Below are positions 1-5,121 of a stretch of 6,242 nucleotides of DNA, one piece after another. The notes below the pieces were generated by a model. That model was not told where the DNA came from. It made no database searches and was given only the letters and a program-made list of their open reading frames with translations. Made by a program: the position numbers and the translations under genes. This DNA comes from Oscillospiraceae bacterium (GTDB lineage: Bacteria; Bacillota; Clostridia; Oscillospirales; Oscillospiraceae). Numbering within the stretch: the first letter of the stretch is position 1; the number at the start of each line of letters is the position of its first letter. Location: the NCBI GenBank assembly GCA_017624645.1, contig JAGAMQ010000148.1, forward strand, positions 1 to 6,242, read 5' to 3'.

Positions 1-1254
1 AGAATCAGCGATATCAAAAGAGATTTGGAGGCACGGGGTATCCGGTCTAATCGTGGTAACCCTTACTCTGTCAGTAGCTTGAGTAATCTGCTCAAGAACC
101 GTAAGTACATCGGTGAATATAAGTATGGCGATATCATTACCCCGGATGGCATTCCGGCGATCATTGACAAAGAATTATTTGAAAGGGTGCAAATGCGTAT
201 GGCAGCAAACAAGAAAGCCCCGGCACGGGCGAAAGCGGAAGAGGAATACCTGCTTACCACAAAGCTATATTGTGGCGATTGTGGGCGGCTGATGGCCGGT
301 GAAAGCGGCAAAGGTTGCAAAGGCATCGTCTACCACTACTACAAATGCAGCGGTGCCAAGCGGCGGCTTGGGTGTAAAAAGAAAGCAATCAAGAAGCACT
401 GGATTGAAGAGGTTGTTGTAAAACTGACTGTCACCAAGGTGCTGACCGATGAAGCAATCGACCGCATTGCAGATGCCATCCTAATTATGCAGGAGCAAGG
501 TGATACTATGACTCCCGTGCTGAAGCAACAGCTGCAGCAATGTGAAGCAGAGATTCGGAATGTGATGAAGGCGATCCGCCAAGGCATCATCACCGAAACC
601 ACTAAGGAGTGCTTGGAAGATTTAGAGAACCAACGGGACACTTTGAAAACCAGCATCTTGCAACTGCAGTTGGAGCGGCGCAAGTTCACCAAAGAAGAAA
701 TCGTGGAATGGATCAGCAAGTACAAGTACGGCAATATCAACGATCTCGATTACAGAAAGGAAATCATCGATACCTTCGTGAATGCTGTCTTCGTATATGA
801 CGATAAGTTAGTCCTCACCTACAACTATAAGGACGGAACCGAGACCTTGACCCTACAAGAAATTGAATCTGTTTTAAGTTCGAATTTAACTAGTATGTGT
901 CCACCAAAAAAACAGACCACTCACCGAGTGGTCTGCTTTTTTATTTGCCAAGAAGGGACTCGAACCCATAGCAGTGCAAGGCTCCGGTGGAGCCTTGCTG
1001 ACACCAGTGCAAACACTGGTGTCTACCTCTATTTTCGCCAAAGGCGAAAATGCTTATCGAGTCCTGTAGTCTCCAAACCACCCACTTGGATGGTGTCTTT
1101 TTGGGTTCGACGGAGGGTCTCGAAGGAACATAACTGCAAGGTTCCGTATCATCCAATCGGGCCAAGCATTTTACGGGACATTTTTCCTGATACCGCCCCC
1201 TTGCCACAACCCACGCCTTTTGCTATACTGAAACAAAAGGAGTGGGTTCATTGA
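1..1254 (+). CDS. Large serine recombinase, C-terminal part (5' end outside window)
   Basis: The open frame enters from the left edge without a start; the N-terminal resolvase catalytic domain with its active serine is not in the window. Visible, numbering from the first codon: the end of the 'Recombinase' DNA-binding domain (about residues 1-65, with the family-typical NPYSVSSLSNLLKNRKYIGE segment), a zinc-ribbon (CGDCG around 91-95, then a CX8C pair near 115-125), a charged coiled-coil region (about 165-235) and a terminal segment near YRKEIIDTFVNAVFVYDDKL. Such enzymes integrate and excise elements through short att sites by serine chemistry. The recognisable family part stops near base 890-900. 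Beyond it the frame stays open through a terminator hairpin and the hairpin cluster to a TGA at 1252-1254, so the last ~115 residues are probably not a folded part of the enzyme. The gene looks less GC-rich than thrS, which fits acquired DNA. Family call firm; natural C-terminus uncertain. Confidence 0.88.
   Translation, partial: RISDIKRDLEARGIRSNRGNPYSVSSLSNLLKNRKYIGEYKYGDIITPDGIPAIIDKELFERVQMRMAANKKAPARAKAEEEYLLTTKLYCGDCGRLMAGESGKGCKGIVYHYYKCSGAKRRLGCKKKAIKKHWIEEVVVKLTVTKVLTDEAIDRIADAILIMQEQGDTMTPVLKQQLQQCEAEIRNVMKAIRQGIITETTKECLEDLENQRDTLKTSILQLQLERRKFTKEEIVEWISKYKYGNINDLDYRKEIIDTFVNAVFVYDDKLVLTYNYKDGTETLTLQEIESVLSSNLTSMCPPKKQTTHRVVCFFICQEGTRTHSSARLRWSLADTSANTGVYLYFRQRRKCLSSPVVSKPPTWMVSFWVRRRVSKEHNCKVPYHPIGPSILRDIFPDTAPLPQPTPFAILKQKEWVH
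874..889. repeat. Imperfect palindrome at the recombinase 3' end
   Basis: TTAAGTTCGAATTTAA is centred on TTCGAA with seven of eight arm positions complementary. It sits where recognisable recombinase sequence ends. Serine-recombinase crossover sites are imperfect palindromes with a short central dinucleotide, so this is a possible att core. That role is inference, because the other end of the element is not in the window. Confidence 0.35.
906..942. terminator. Bidirectional intrinsic terminator after the recombinase
   Basis: A perfect 10-bp stem, CAGACCACTC (913-922) with GAGTGGTCTG (926-935), encloses loop ACC. It is flanked by seven A (906-912) and six T (937-942). On the plus strand it would end recombinase transcription. 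On the minus strand the A run becomes a U run, so it could equally end a transcript coming from the hairpin cluster at 941-1110. The recombinase frame is still open across it, which suggests the mRNA ends here before the nominal stop codon. Confidence 0.85.
941..1110 (-). other. Hairpin cluster, possible structured RNA or degenerate tRNA-like gene
   Basis: This 170-base stretch has no credible protein gene but dense secondary structure. Perfect hairpins are 976-985/989-998 (10 bp, triloop), 1000-1009/1014-1023 (10 bp, tetraloop CAAA) and 1031-1039/1043-1051 (9 bp, triloop). A fourth, 1077-1083/1088-1094, has a C-A mismatch on the plus strand that becomes a G-U pair on the minus strand, favouring a minus-strand RNA. 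A 9-bp inverted repeat, TCGAACCCA (960-968) and TGGGTTCGA (1102-1110), would close all four into one multibranched fold. On the minus strand the 3' end reads like a tRNA T-arm (GGGTTCGAGTCCC) followed by CTTGGCA and then the terminator at 935-906. I found no convincing minus-strand promoter and no complete cloverleaf. The structure is clear; its identity as RNA gene, tRNA relic or integration site is open. Confidence 0.55.
953..969 (-). pseudogene. tRNA T-arm-like sequence (degenerate)
   Basis: Minus strand ATGGGTTCGAGTCCCTT has the TTCGAGT T-loop pattern with three G-C pairs, one T-T mismatch and an A-T pair. The following CTTGGCA could be a 3' acceptor strand, but no matching TGCCAAG 5' strand is present nearby. 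Further upstream on the same strand, GGACTCGA followed by the 9-bp hairpin (1051-1031) resembles the anticodon loop and long variable arm of a serine tRNA, but the anticodon stem does not pair. This fits a decayed or rearranged tRNA, or chance resemblance. No functional tRNA is supported. Confidence 0.3.
1201..1229 (+). promoter_or_regulatory. Promoter of sfsA
   Basis: -35 TTGCCA (1201-1206), 17-base spacer, -10 TATACT (1224-1229) with a TGC extension immediately upstream (1221-1223). Transcription would start near 1236, right at the ribosome site (AAAGGAG, 1236-1242), giving a leader of only about 15 bases. The arrangement is near-consensus for the housekeeping sigma factor. Confidence 0.75.
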
Positions 1255-1928
1255 AATACAACACCATAGTATCGGGTCATTTTTTACGCCGACCCAACCG
1301 GTTTATCGCCCATGTGGAAATTGACGGCAAAGAAGAGATCTGCCATGTAAAAAACACCGGCAGGTGCAAAGAACTGCTGCATCCCGGCGCTCTTGTCTAC
1401 TGCCAGCCAAGCCGCAACCCCCAGCGCAAGACCCGGTTTGACCTTATCGCTGTCCAAAAGGGGTCGCGGCTGATCAACATGGATTCCCAGGCGCCCAATG
1501 CCGCTGTGGGAGAATGGCTGAAAGACGGGGGACTTGGGTCTGTAGACCAATTGAAAGCAGAAACCTTTTTCGGAGATTCCCGGTTTGATTTCTCTTTTAT
1601 AAAAGACGGAAAGCCGTGTTTTTTGGAGGTCAAGGGAGTTACCTTGGAAGAAGACGGAGTATGCGCTTTCCCCGATGCCCCCACCACCCGGGGGGTCCGG
1701 CATCTGCAGAAGCTTACCCGGGCTGTCCGGGAGGGATACGGCGCATATGTGCTGTTTGTGATCCAGATGGCGGATGTGAAATACCTGCACCCCAACGACC
1801 ACACCGATCCGGCTTTCGGGCAGGCGCTTCGGGATGCGGCAGCTGCCGGTGTCACAGTTCTTGCCATGGACTGCAGTGTGACAGAATCAGAAATGACTTT
1901 GCGGCTGCCGGTTTTGGTTCGGCTGTAA
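1251..1928 (+). CDS. sfsA: SfsA family DNA/RNA nuclease (sugar fermentation stimulation protein)
   Basis: The 225-residue product is full length for SfsA. It has the N-terminal OB-fold-like part (about 1-80, with FLRRPNRFIAHVEIDG and HVKNTGRCKELL) and a nuclease-like C-terminal domain. Putative PD-(D/E)xK residues are D113 (RFDF), E126 and K128 (FLEVKG), followed by the family-typical TTRGVRHLQKL segment near 145-155. SfsA was named for an effect on maltose metabolism in E. coli and is related to nucleases; its physiological substrate here cannot be read from the sequence. I choose TTG at 1251 because AAAGGAG lies 8 bases upstream; a GTG at 1242 overlaps that ribosome site. The gene stands alone with its own promoter and terminator. 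The TTG start overlaps the nominal TGA of the recombinase frame (1252-1254), which is most likely coincidental. Confidence 0.95.
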   Translation: MKYNTIVSGHFLRRPNRFIAHVEIDGKEEICHVKNTGRCKELLHPGALVYCQPSRNPQRKTRFDLIAVQKGSRLINMDSQAPNAAVGEWLKDGGLGSVDQLKAETFFGDSRFDFSFIKDGKPCFLEVKGVTLEEDGVCAFPDAPTTRGVRHLQKLTRAVREGYGAYVLFVIQMADVKYLHPNDHTDPAFGQALRDAAAAGVTVLAMDCSVTESEMTLRLPVLVRL

Positions 1929-1943
1929 GGAAAATTCATATTA

Positions 1944-1976
1944 AAACGCACAATGCCCCAGTGGCATTGTGCGTTT
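1944..1976. terminator. Terminator between convergent sfsA and HAD gene
   Basis: A 14-bp perfect stem, 1944-1957 with 1963-1976, has loop CCAGT. Four A (1943-1946) precede the GC-rich part, giving TTTT on the minus strand; on the plus strand TTT is followed by GCTATTT. It lies 15 bases after the sfsA stop and 5 bases beyond the HAD stop, so it can serve both genes. Confidence 0.85.
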
Positions 1977-1981
1977 GCTAT

Positions 1982-2668
1982 TTACAGGTTTTCCAGCATC
2001 GCCGGAAGCTGGGAAAGGGCTTCGATCTCATAGTCAGGAGGGCTGGGCAGGGTACACTCTTTATGAGCAGGATTGATCCAGCAGGTGGCGATCCCCGCAT
2101 TTTGTCCGCCTCGGATATCCGAGCTTAAGCTGTCGCCAACAATCAGCGTTTTTGACGGAACAAACTCCGGGATCCGGGCAAAGCATGCATCAAAAAATTC
2201 CTTTGCCGGCTTGTTCACTCCGATCTCCTGAGAAATAAACACATCGTCAAAATAGGAAACCGCACCGGACTCCTTCAGCCTCCGGTGCTGCACTGAGGCA
2301 GTGCCGTTGCTCACCAGATACAGCCGGTATTTCTTTTTCAGCTGTACCAGCGCTTCCTCCGCACCGGGCAGGTATACATGGCCTGCCGCCAGATTTTCCA
2401 TATAGGCTACAGCGATGGGTTTCGTTTCTCCCGACACGCAGAGGGTATCGAACAGTTCCCGGAATCTGCCGAAAAGCACCTGCTGGCGGGTGATCTCCCC
2501 TTTTTCCAGGCGTTTCCAATGGGCATCATTGATCCGGCTGAACAGACGGCAGATCTCCACGGTGGGTGTGATTCCCGCTGCGGTCAATGTAGCACACAGG
2601 GCATCCTGCTCTGTCCTGTGAAAGTCCAGTACCGTATCATCCAGATCGATGAGCAGAATCTCATACAT
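1982..2668 (-). CDS. HAD-superfamily nucleotidase, YjjG type
   Basis: 228 residues, the usual length for YjjG-type noncanonical pyrimidine nucleotidases, which dephosphorylate nucleoside monophosphates in the cytoplasm. All HAD motifs are present: motif I DLDDT (D8 nucleophile, D10 acid/base), a helical cap (about 15-95), motif II SNG (S120), motif III lysine K153 in NKPAKEFF, and motif IV GDSLSSDI (D179, D184). The NKPAKEFFDACF segment and overall cap layout favour YjjG over phosphoglycolate phosphatase, but substrate is inferred. The ATG at 2668 lies inside the end of rsmA (8-base overlap), with GAGGAG 8 bases upstream inside the rsmA coding sequence, so translation is probably coupled to rsmA. 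It ends against a terminator shared with sfsA. Confidence 0.9.
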   Translation of the reverse strand: MYEILLIDLDDTVLDFHRTEQDALCATLTAAGITPTVEICRLFSRINDAHWKRLEKGEITRQQVLFGRFRELFDTLCVSGETKPIAVAYMENLAAGHVYLPGAEEALVQLKKKYRLYLVSNGTASVQHRRLKESGAVSYFDDVFISQEIGVNKPAKEFFDACFARIPEFVPSKTLIVGDSLSSDIRGGQNAGIATCWINPAHKECTLPSPPDYEIEALSQLPAMLENL

Positions 2669-3530
2669 GGCGCTTTCTCCTCAGGATCTCATTGGATACG
2701 GCGGCAAACTGCGCAATATCCAACTTTTCCCCCCGCACCCCCGGCTCCAGTCCGCAGGCGGCAATGACCTCCCCTGCCCCGGTCTTTCCCAATTCCGGGA
2801 ATCCGGAAGCCAGACCGTTCTGCAAGGTCTTACGGCGCATAGCAAAGCTTGCCCGGACCGTCCGGAAGAAAATTTCCGGATCATCGATCTGCCACGGGCG
2901 TTCTTTTCGCACCTTCAGTTGGATCACCGCAGAGGTTACCTTGGGCTGGGGCATGAAGCATCCGGCAGGCACGTCAAAGAGGATCTCCGGCCGGGCATAA
3001 TACTGGCAGAAGATGGAGAATGCGCTGTAGTCTGCTGAGCCGGGTTTTGCGGCAATGCGCTGTGCCACCTCCTTCTGTACCATAACGGTGACAGAATCGA
3101 AACACTCCGCTTCCAGCAGCGCCGTGAGGATGGGAGAGGTAATATAGTAAGGCAGGTTGGCACAGGCCATAGGCCGCAGGCCGGGGAATTTCTCTGCCAC
3201 CAAAGCAGGCACATCCAACCTCAGAACATCCTCCCACAGGATCTCCAAATTGGAAAACTCCCCCACAGTCTGGGCAAGCAAGGGCTTCAGCCGGTGATCT
3301 ACCTCCACGGCGCAGACCTTGGAGGCCCGGAGGGCGAGCTGCTGGGTCAGCGGACCGATGCCAGGTCCGATCTCCAGCACGCCGGCAGAAGCATCTACCC
3401 CCGCCTCCTCAGCAATTCGCTCCGGCACCCACCGTGCTGTGAGAAAATTCTGTCCCTTCGCTTTGGAGAAATGGAAACCGTGCTGCTGCAGCAGCGGCTT
3501 CATCACCTGAATATCACATACATCGATCAT
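2661..3530 (-). CDS. rsmA: 16S rRNA (adenine1518-N6/adenine1519-N6)-dimethyltransferase RsmA/KsgA
   Basis: 289 residues, full length for RsmA (KsgA), which uses S-adenosylmethionine to dimethylate two adjacent adenosines in helix 45 of 16S rRNA during late 30S maturation; loss usually gives kasugamycin resistance. Visible motifs: GQNFL (26-30), SAM-binding EIGPGIG (53-59), acidic E76 in VEVD, E100/D101 in WEDVL, and catalytic NLPYYI (125-130), then the C-terminal helical domain. The N-terminus (FHFSKAKGQNFL) lines up with clostridial RsmA. The ATG at 3530 has AAAAGGGG 9 bases upstream; the internal ATG of MKPLL (residue 10) has only a weak site. It has its own promoter upstream, and the next gene (HAD) begins within its last codons. 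The upstream YabE-like gene is the classic neighbour, but the usual intervening rnmV is absent. Confidence 0.96.
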   Translation of the reverse strand: MIDVCDIQVMKPLLQQHGFHFSKAKGQNFLTARWVPERIAEEAGVDASAGVLEIGPGIGPLTQQLALRASKVCAVEVDHRLKPLLAQTVGEFSNLEILWEDVLRLDVPALVAEKFPGLRPMACANLPYYITSPILTALLEAECFDSVTVMVQKEVAQRIAAKPGSADYSAFSIFCQYYARPEILFDVPAGCFMPQPKVTSAVIQLKVRKERPWQIDDPEIFFRTVRASFAMRRKTLQNGLASGFPELGKTGAGEVIAACGLEPGVRGEKLDIAQFAAVSNEILRRKRHV

Positions 3531-3571
3531 AAAAAATCGCCCCTTTTCTGCCCACGGCCGCGTTTGCAGCC

Positions 3572-3600
3572 ATTATAGCAAAAAAGAGGCGATATTTCAA
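3572..3600 (-). promoter_or_regulatory. Promoter of rsmA-HAD operon
   Basis: On the minus strand: -35 TTGAAA (3600-3595), 17-base spacer, -10 TATAAT (3577-3572) with a TGC extension. Start of transcription near 3565 gives a leader of about 35 bases. The promoter lies in the 82-base gap after the 3D-protein gene. No terminator hairpin is visible in that gap, so read-through from upstream is also possible. Confidence 0.8.
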
Positions 3601-3612
3601 TGAATTTGTTTA

Positions 3613-4662
3613 TCACTCAAGGAAATAGACCGTGCAGTTACGGATGCCGAATGACCGACATTCGGGATCCGTGGGGAAATACAGATCCAGACGGTTGCCC
3701 TTGATGGCGCCGCCGCAATCCTCCGCAGTACCCACACCGTAAATGTACTTACCGTCGTTGGTGACGATAAACATCCGGGTGCCGTAGGGAATCACCTTGG
3801 GATCCACAGCCACAGTGCCCACACGCACAGTGGTACCGGTGGCAGTGGTCATATTACAGCCTGCATCGGTATGAGTATAGGCTGTTGCCTTAAACTGGTC
3901 GGCGCGGCTGTAGGTCAGGACCTCACCCTCAGCGGTGATAATCACACCGTCGCCGATGGCAGGAGAACCGGTAGGTTCACCGGTGCCGGTACCCACACGA
4001 ATGATCTCCTTTACGGGCTGCTGGATCACCTTTTCCTCCAGAACTGTACGGCTCTGCTCCTGGGAGTTGACATAGACCACATTGGCCCGGTAGGAAACCT
4101 GTCCGGAAACGCCCTCCTGCACCAGCTCCTCCTGGCCCTCGGGCAGGTTGGGATCGTTGCAGTAGGTGGTCTCAAAGGGCAGCTCCTGGGTATAGGTCTG
4201 CTCCATTTCCACAACACTCTGGACTGTGACCTCCATACCGTCGAAGGTCTGGGTATCCAAAGGCAGGGACACCTGATAATGGTCATATACAGGGATGCCC
4301 AGACGGTTGAAAAGCGCCTCCAGCGTTTCGCCATAGCTTGTGACTACCATAGGTTCGCCGCAGTTGGAAATAGTGATCTCCTGTCCCCGCTGCACGGTGA
4401 TCTCGGATACGCCGTCACCGGGTTGGGTTGTGTACAGGTCGTCAGCGTCCAGGGACAGACCGGCTTCGTCCAGCACATGCACGGGATTGGTTTCAAAGGT
4501 CTTATGTACGGTGACCTCTTCACCATCGGTGATCACATAGGTGGTCTGCGCAAAGGCAGGCTGGGACAGCAGCGGCAGCAAAACGATCAGCGGCAGCAGC
4601 AGTGCCACGATCCGGACAATCCGCTTTTTTGTCTCTGTGATTATAGGAGTATAAACTCGCAT
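3613..4662 (-). CDS. YabE-like cell-wall protein: DUF348 repeats, G5 domain, 3D domain
   Basis: 349 residues. A basic N-terminus and hydrophobic segment (about 14-37, ending AFA-Q) form a signal peptide or anchor. Two DUF348-like ubiquitin-fold repeats follow (about 41-90 and 95-150), then a G5-like domain (about 150-225), a Gly/Thr/Pro linker, and a C-terminal 3D domain (about 256-349). The 3D domain is named for three conserved aspartates, seen as D287 (AVDPKVIPYGT), D315 (AEDCGGAIKGN) and D326 (RLDLYF). It is an MltA-like barrel found in Rpf/YabE-type peptidoglycan-lytic enzymes involved in wall remodelling, growth resumption or germination. Start at 4662 has AAGGAGG 8 bases upstream; an ATG at 4722 would add 20 residues without a good site and is rejected. 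An even number of cysteines in the 3D domain (269, 316, 335, 343) may form disulfides outside the cell. Position before rsmA matches Bacillus yabE. Confidence 0.9.
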   Translation of the reverse strand: MRVYTPIITETKKRIVRIVALLLPLIVLLPLLSQPAFAQTTYVITDGEEVTVHKTFETNPVHVLDEAGLSLDADDLYTTQPGDGVSEITVQRGQEITISNCGEPMVVTSYGETLEALFNRLGIPVYDHYQVSLPLDTQTFDGMEVTVQSVVEMEQTYTQELPFETTYCNDPNLPEGQEELVQEGVSGQVSYRANVVYVNSQEQSRTVLEEKVIQQPVKEIIRVGTGTGEPTGSPAIGDGVIITAEGEVLTYSRADQFKATAYTHTDAGCNMTTATGTTVRVGTVAVDPKVIPYGTRMFIVTNDGKYIYGVGTAEDCGGAIKGNRLDLYFPTDPECRSFGIRNCTVYFLE

Positions 4663-4677
4663 AGTTAGAACCTCCTT

Positions 4678-4753
4678 CCTCAAAAATGAGGGTCGCTCAC
4701 CGTTCGTACAAAACGGTATCAATCGGTTACAAAAGTACAGCCCCTTTCGGGAC
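4678..4753 (-). promoter_or_regulatory. 5' leader of the 3D-protein mRNA with three small hairpins
   Basis: The predicted leader runs from about 4756 to 4663 (94 bases, minus strand). Hairpins: 4753-4749/4744-4740 with a GAAA tetraloop right at the 5' end; 4717-4712/4704-4699 (6 bp, ACCGTT with AACGGT); and 4691-4687/4682-4678 (5 bp), whose 3' arm abuts the AAGGAGG ribosome site. They could stabilise the mRNA or modulate translation. I could not match it to a known riboswitch class such as the cyclic-di-AMP ydaO type. Confidence 0.4.
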
Positions 4754-4761
4754 GCTTGTTC

Positions 4762-4789
4762 ATTATAACAAATATTTTGAAAAAGTCAA
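4762..4789 (-). promoter_or_regulatory. Promoter of the 3D-protein gene
   Basis: Minus strand: -35 TTGACT (4789-4784), 16-base spacer, -10 TATAAT (4767-4762) with a TGT extension. Predicted start near 4756. Near-consensus and well placed for the gene starting at 4662. Confidence 0.8.
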
Positions 4790-5086
4790 GCTTTTCCTTT
4801 CAAACTCCGGTTATTGACAACTTTTTGGCTTAAAATGCCAAAAAAATTATGTTAACCTTTATCCAAAATATACCAAATACACCCCCAAAGGGCCACAACC
4901 CCTTGTGGATTTGGTTACATTCGTTGACATAATTATCAGAATTATGTTACTTTCCACTACAGCGCCCTTTATTTTTGTTATGGTAAACCATTTAAGCTGT
5001 TTTCTGGGGCATTTTTCCTCCCCGGCACAGGAAATTTCCAGTGAATTTTCCGTTCTTTCCTCCACCCGCCCCCTACTTTGCCCTTA
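4790..5086. other. AT-rich divergent intergenic region with inverted repeats
   Basis: About 300 bases between two divergent promoters, with no convincing gene. It contains inverted repeats: 4822-4829/4837-4844 (TTTTTGGC arms, 7-base loop), 4893-4898/4903-4908 (CCACAA with TTGTGG), 4927-4934/4940-4947 (ACATAATT with AATTATGT) and 4980-4984/4987-4991 (ATGGT with ACCAT). Two isolated TTGACA boxes (4814-4819, 4924-4929) lack a fitting -10 element. These may be operators or curved DNA; no regulator can be named. Confidence 0.4.
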
Positions 5087-5115
5087 TTGACAATTCTATT
5101 ATTTTATGGTATCAT
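5087..5115 (+). promoter_or_regulatory. Promoter of the thrS T-box transcript
   Basis: Consensus -35 TTGACA (5087-5092), 17-base spacer, -10 TATCAT (5110-5115) preceded by TGG. Predicted start near 5122, just before stem I of the T-box. Confidence 0.85.
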
Positions 5116-5121
5116 CCCTCT

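Noticed and set aside
976..1051. Hairpins considered as a CRISPR or repeat array
   Set aside because: The three hairpins differ in sequence and have no regular spacers; they share only form.
1080..1200. Possible tmRNA start (GGGTTCGACGG on the plus strand)
   Set aside because: No matching 3' T-arm/acceptor end downstream, no tag reading frame, and sfsA begins too soon for a ~350-base tmRNA.
941..1207. Minus-strand 88-residue open frame over the hairpin cluster
   Set aside because: No ribosome site, and its residues are encoded by perfect hairpins and the tRNA-like end; better explained as non-coding.
3871..4668. A 265-codon plus-strand open frame
   Set aside because: Antisense shadow of the G5/3D-domain gene.
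4602..4722. Alternative start at 4722 for the 3D-protein gene
   Set aside because: It lacks a good ribosome site and places 20 unrelated residues before a normal signal peptide; the ATG at 4662 has AAGGAGG at ideal spacing.
4859..5090. Two overlapping small open frames (68 residues minus, 61 plus) in the intergenic region
   Set aside because: No ribosome sites, no recognisable domains, and both overlap inverted repeats or the thrS promoter.
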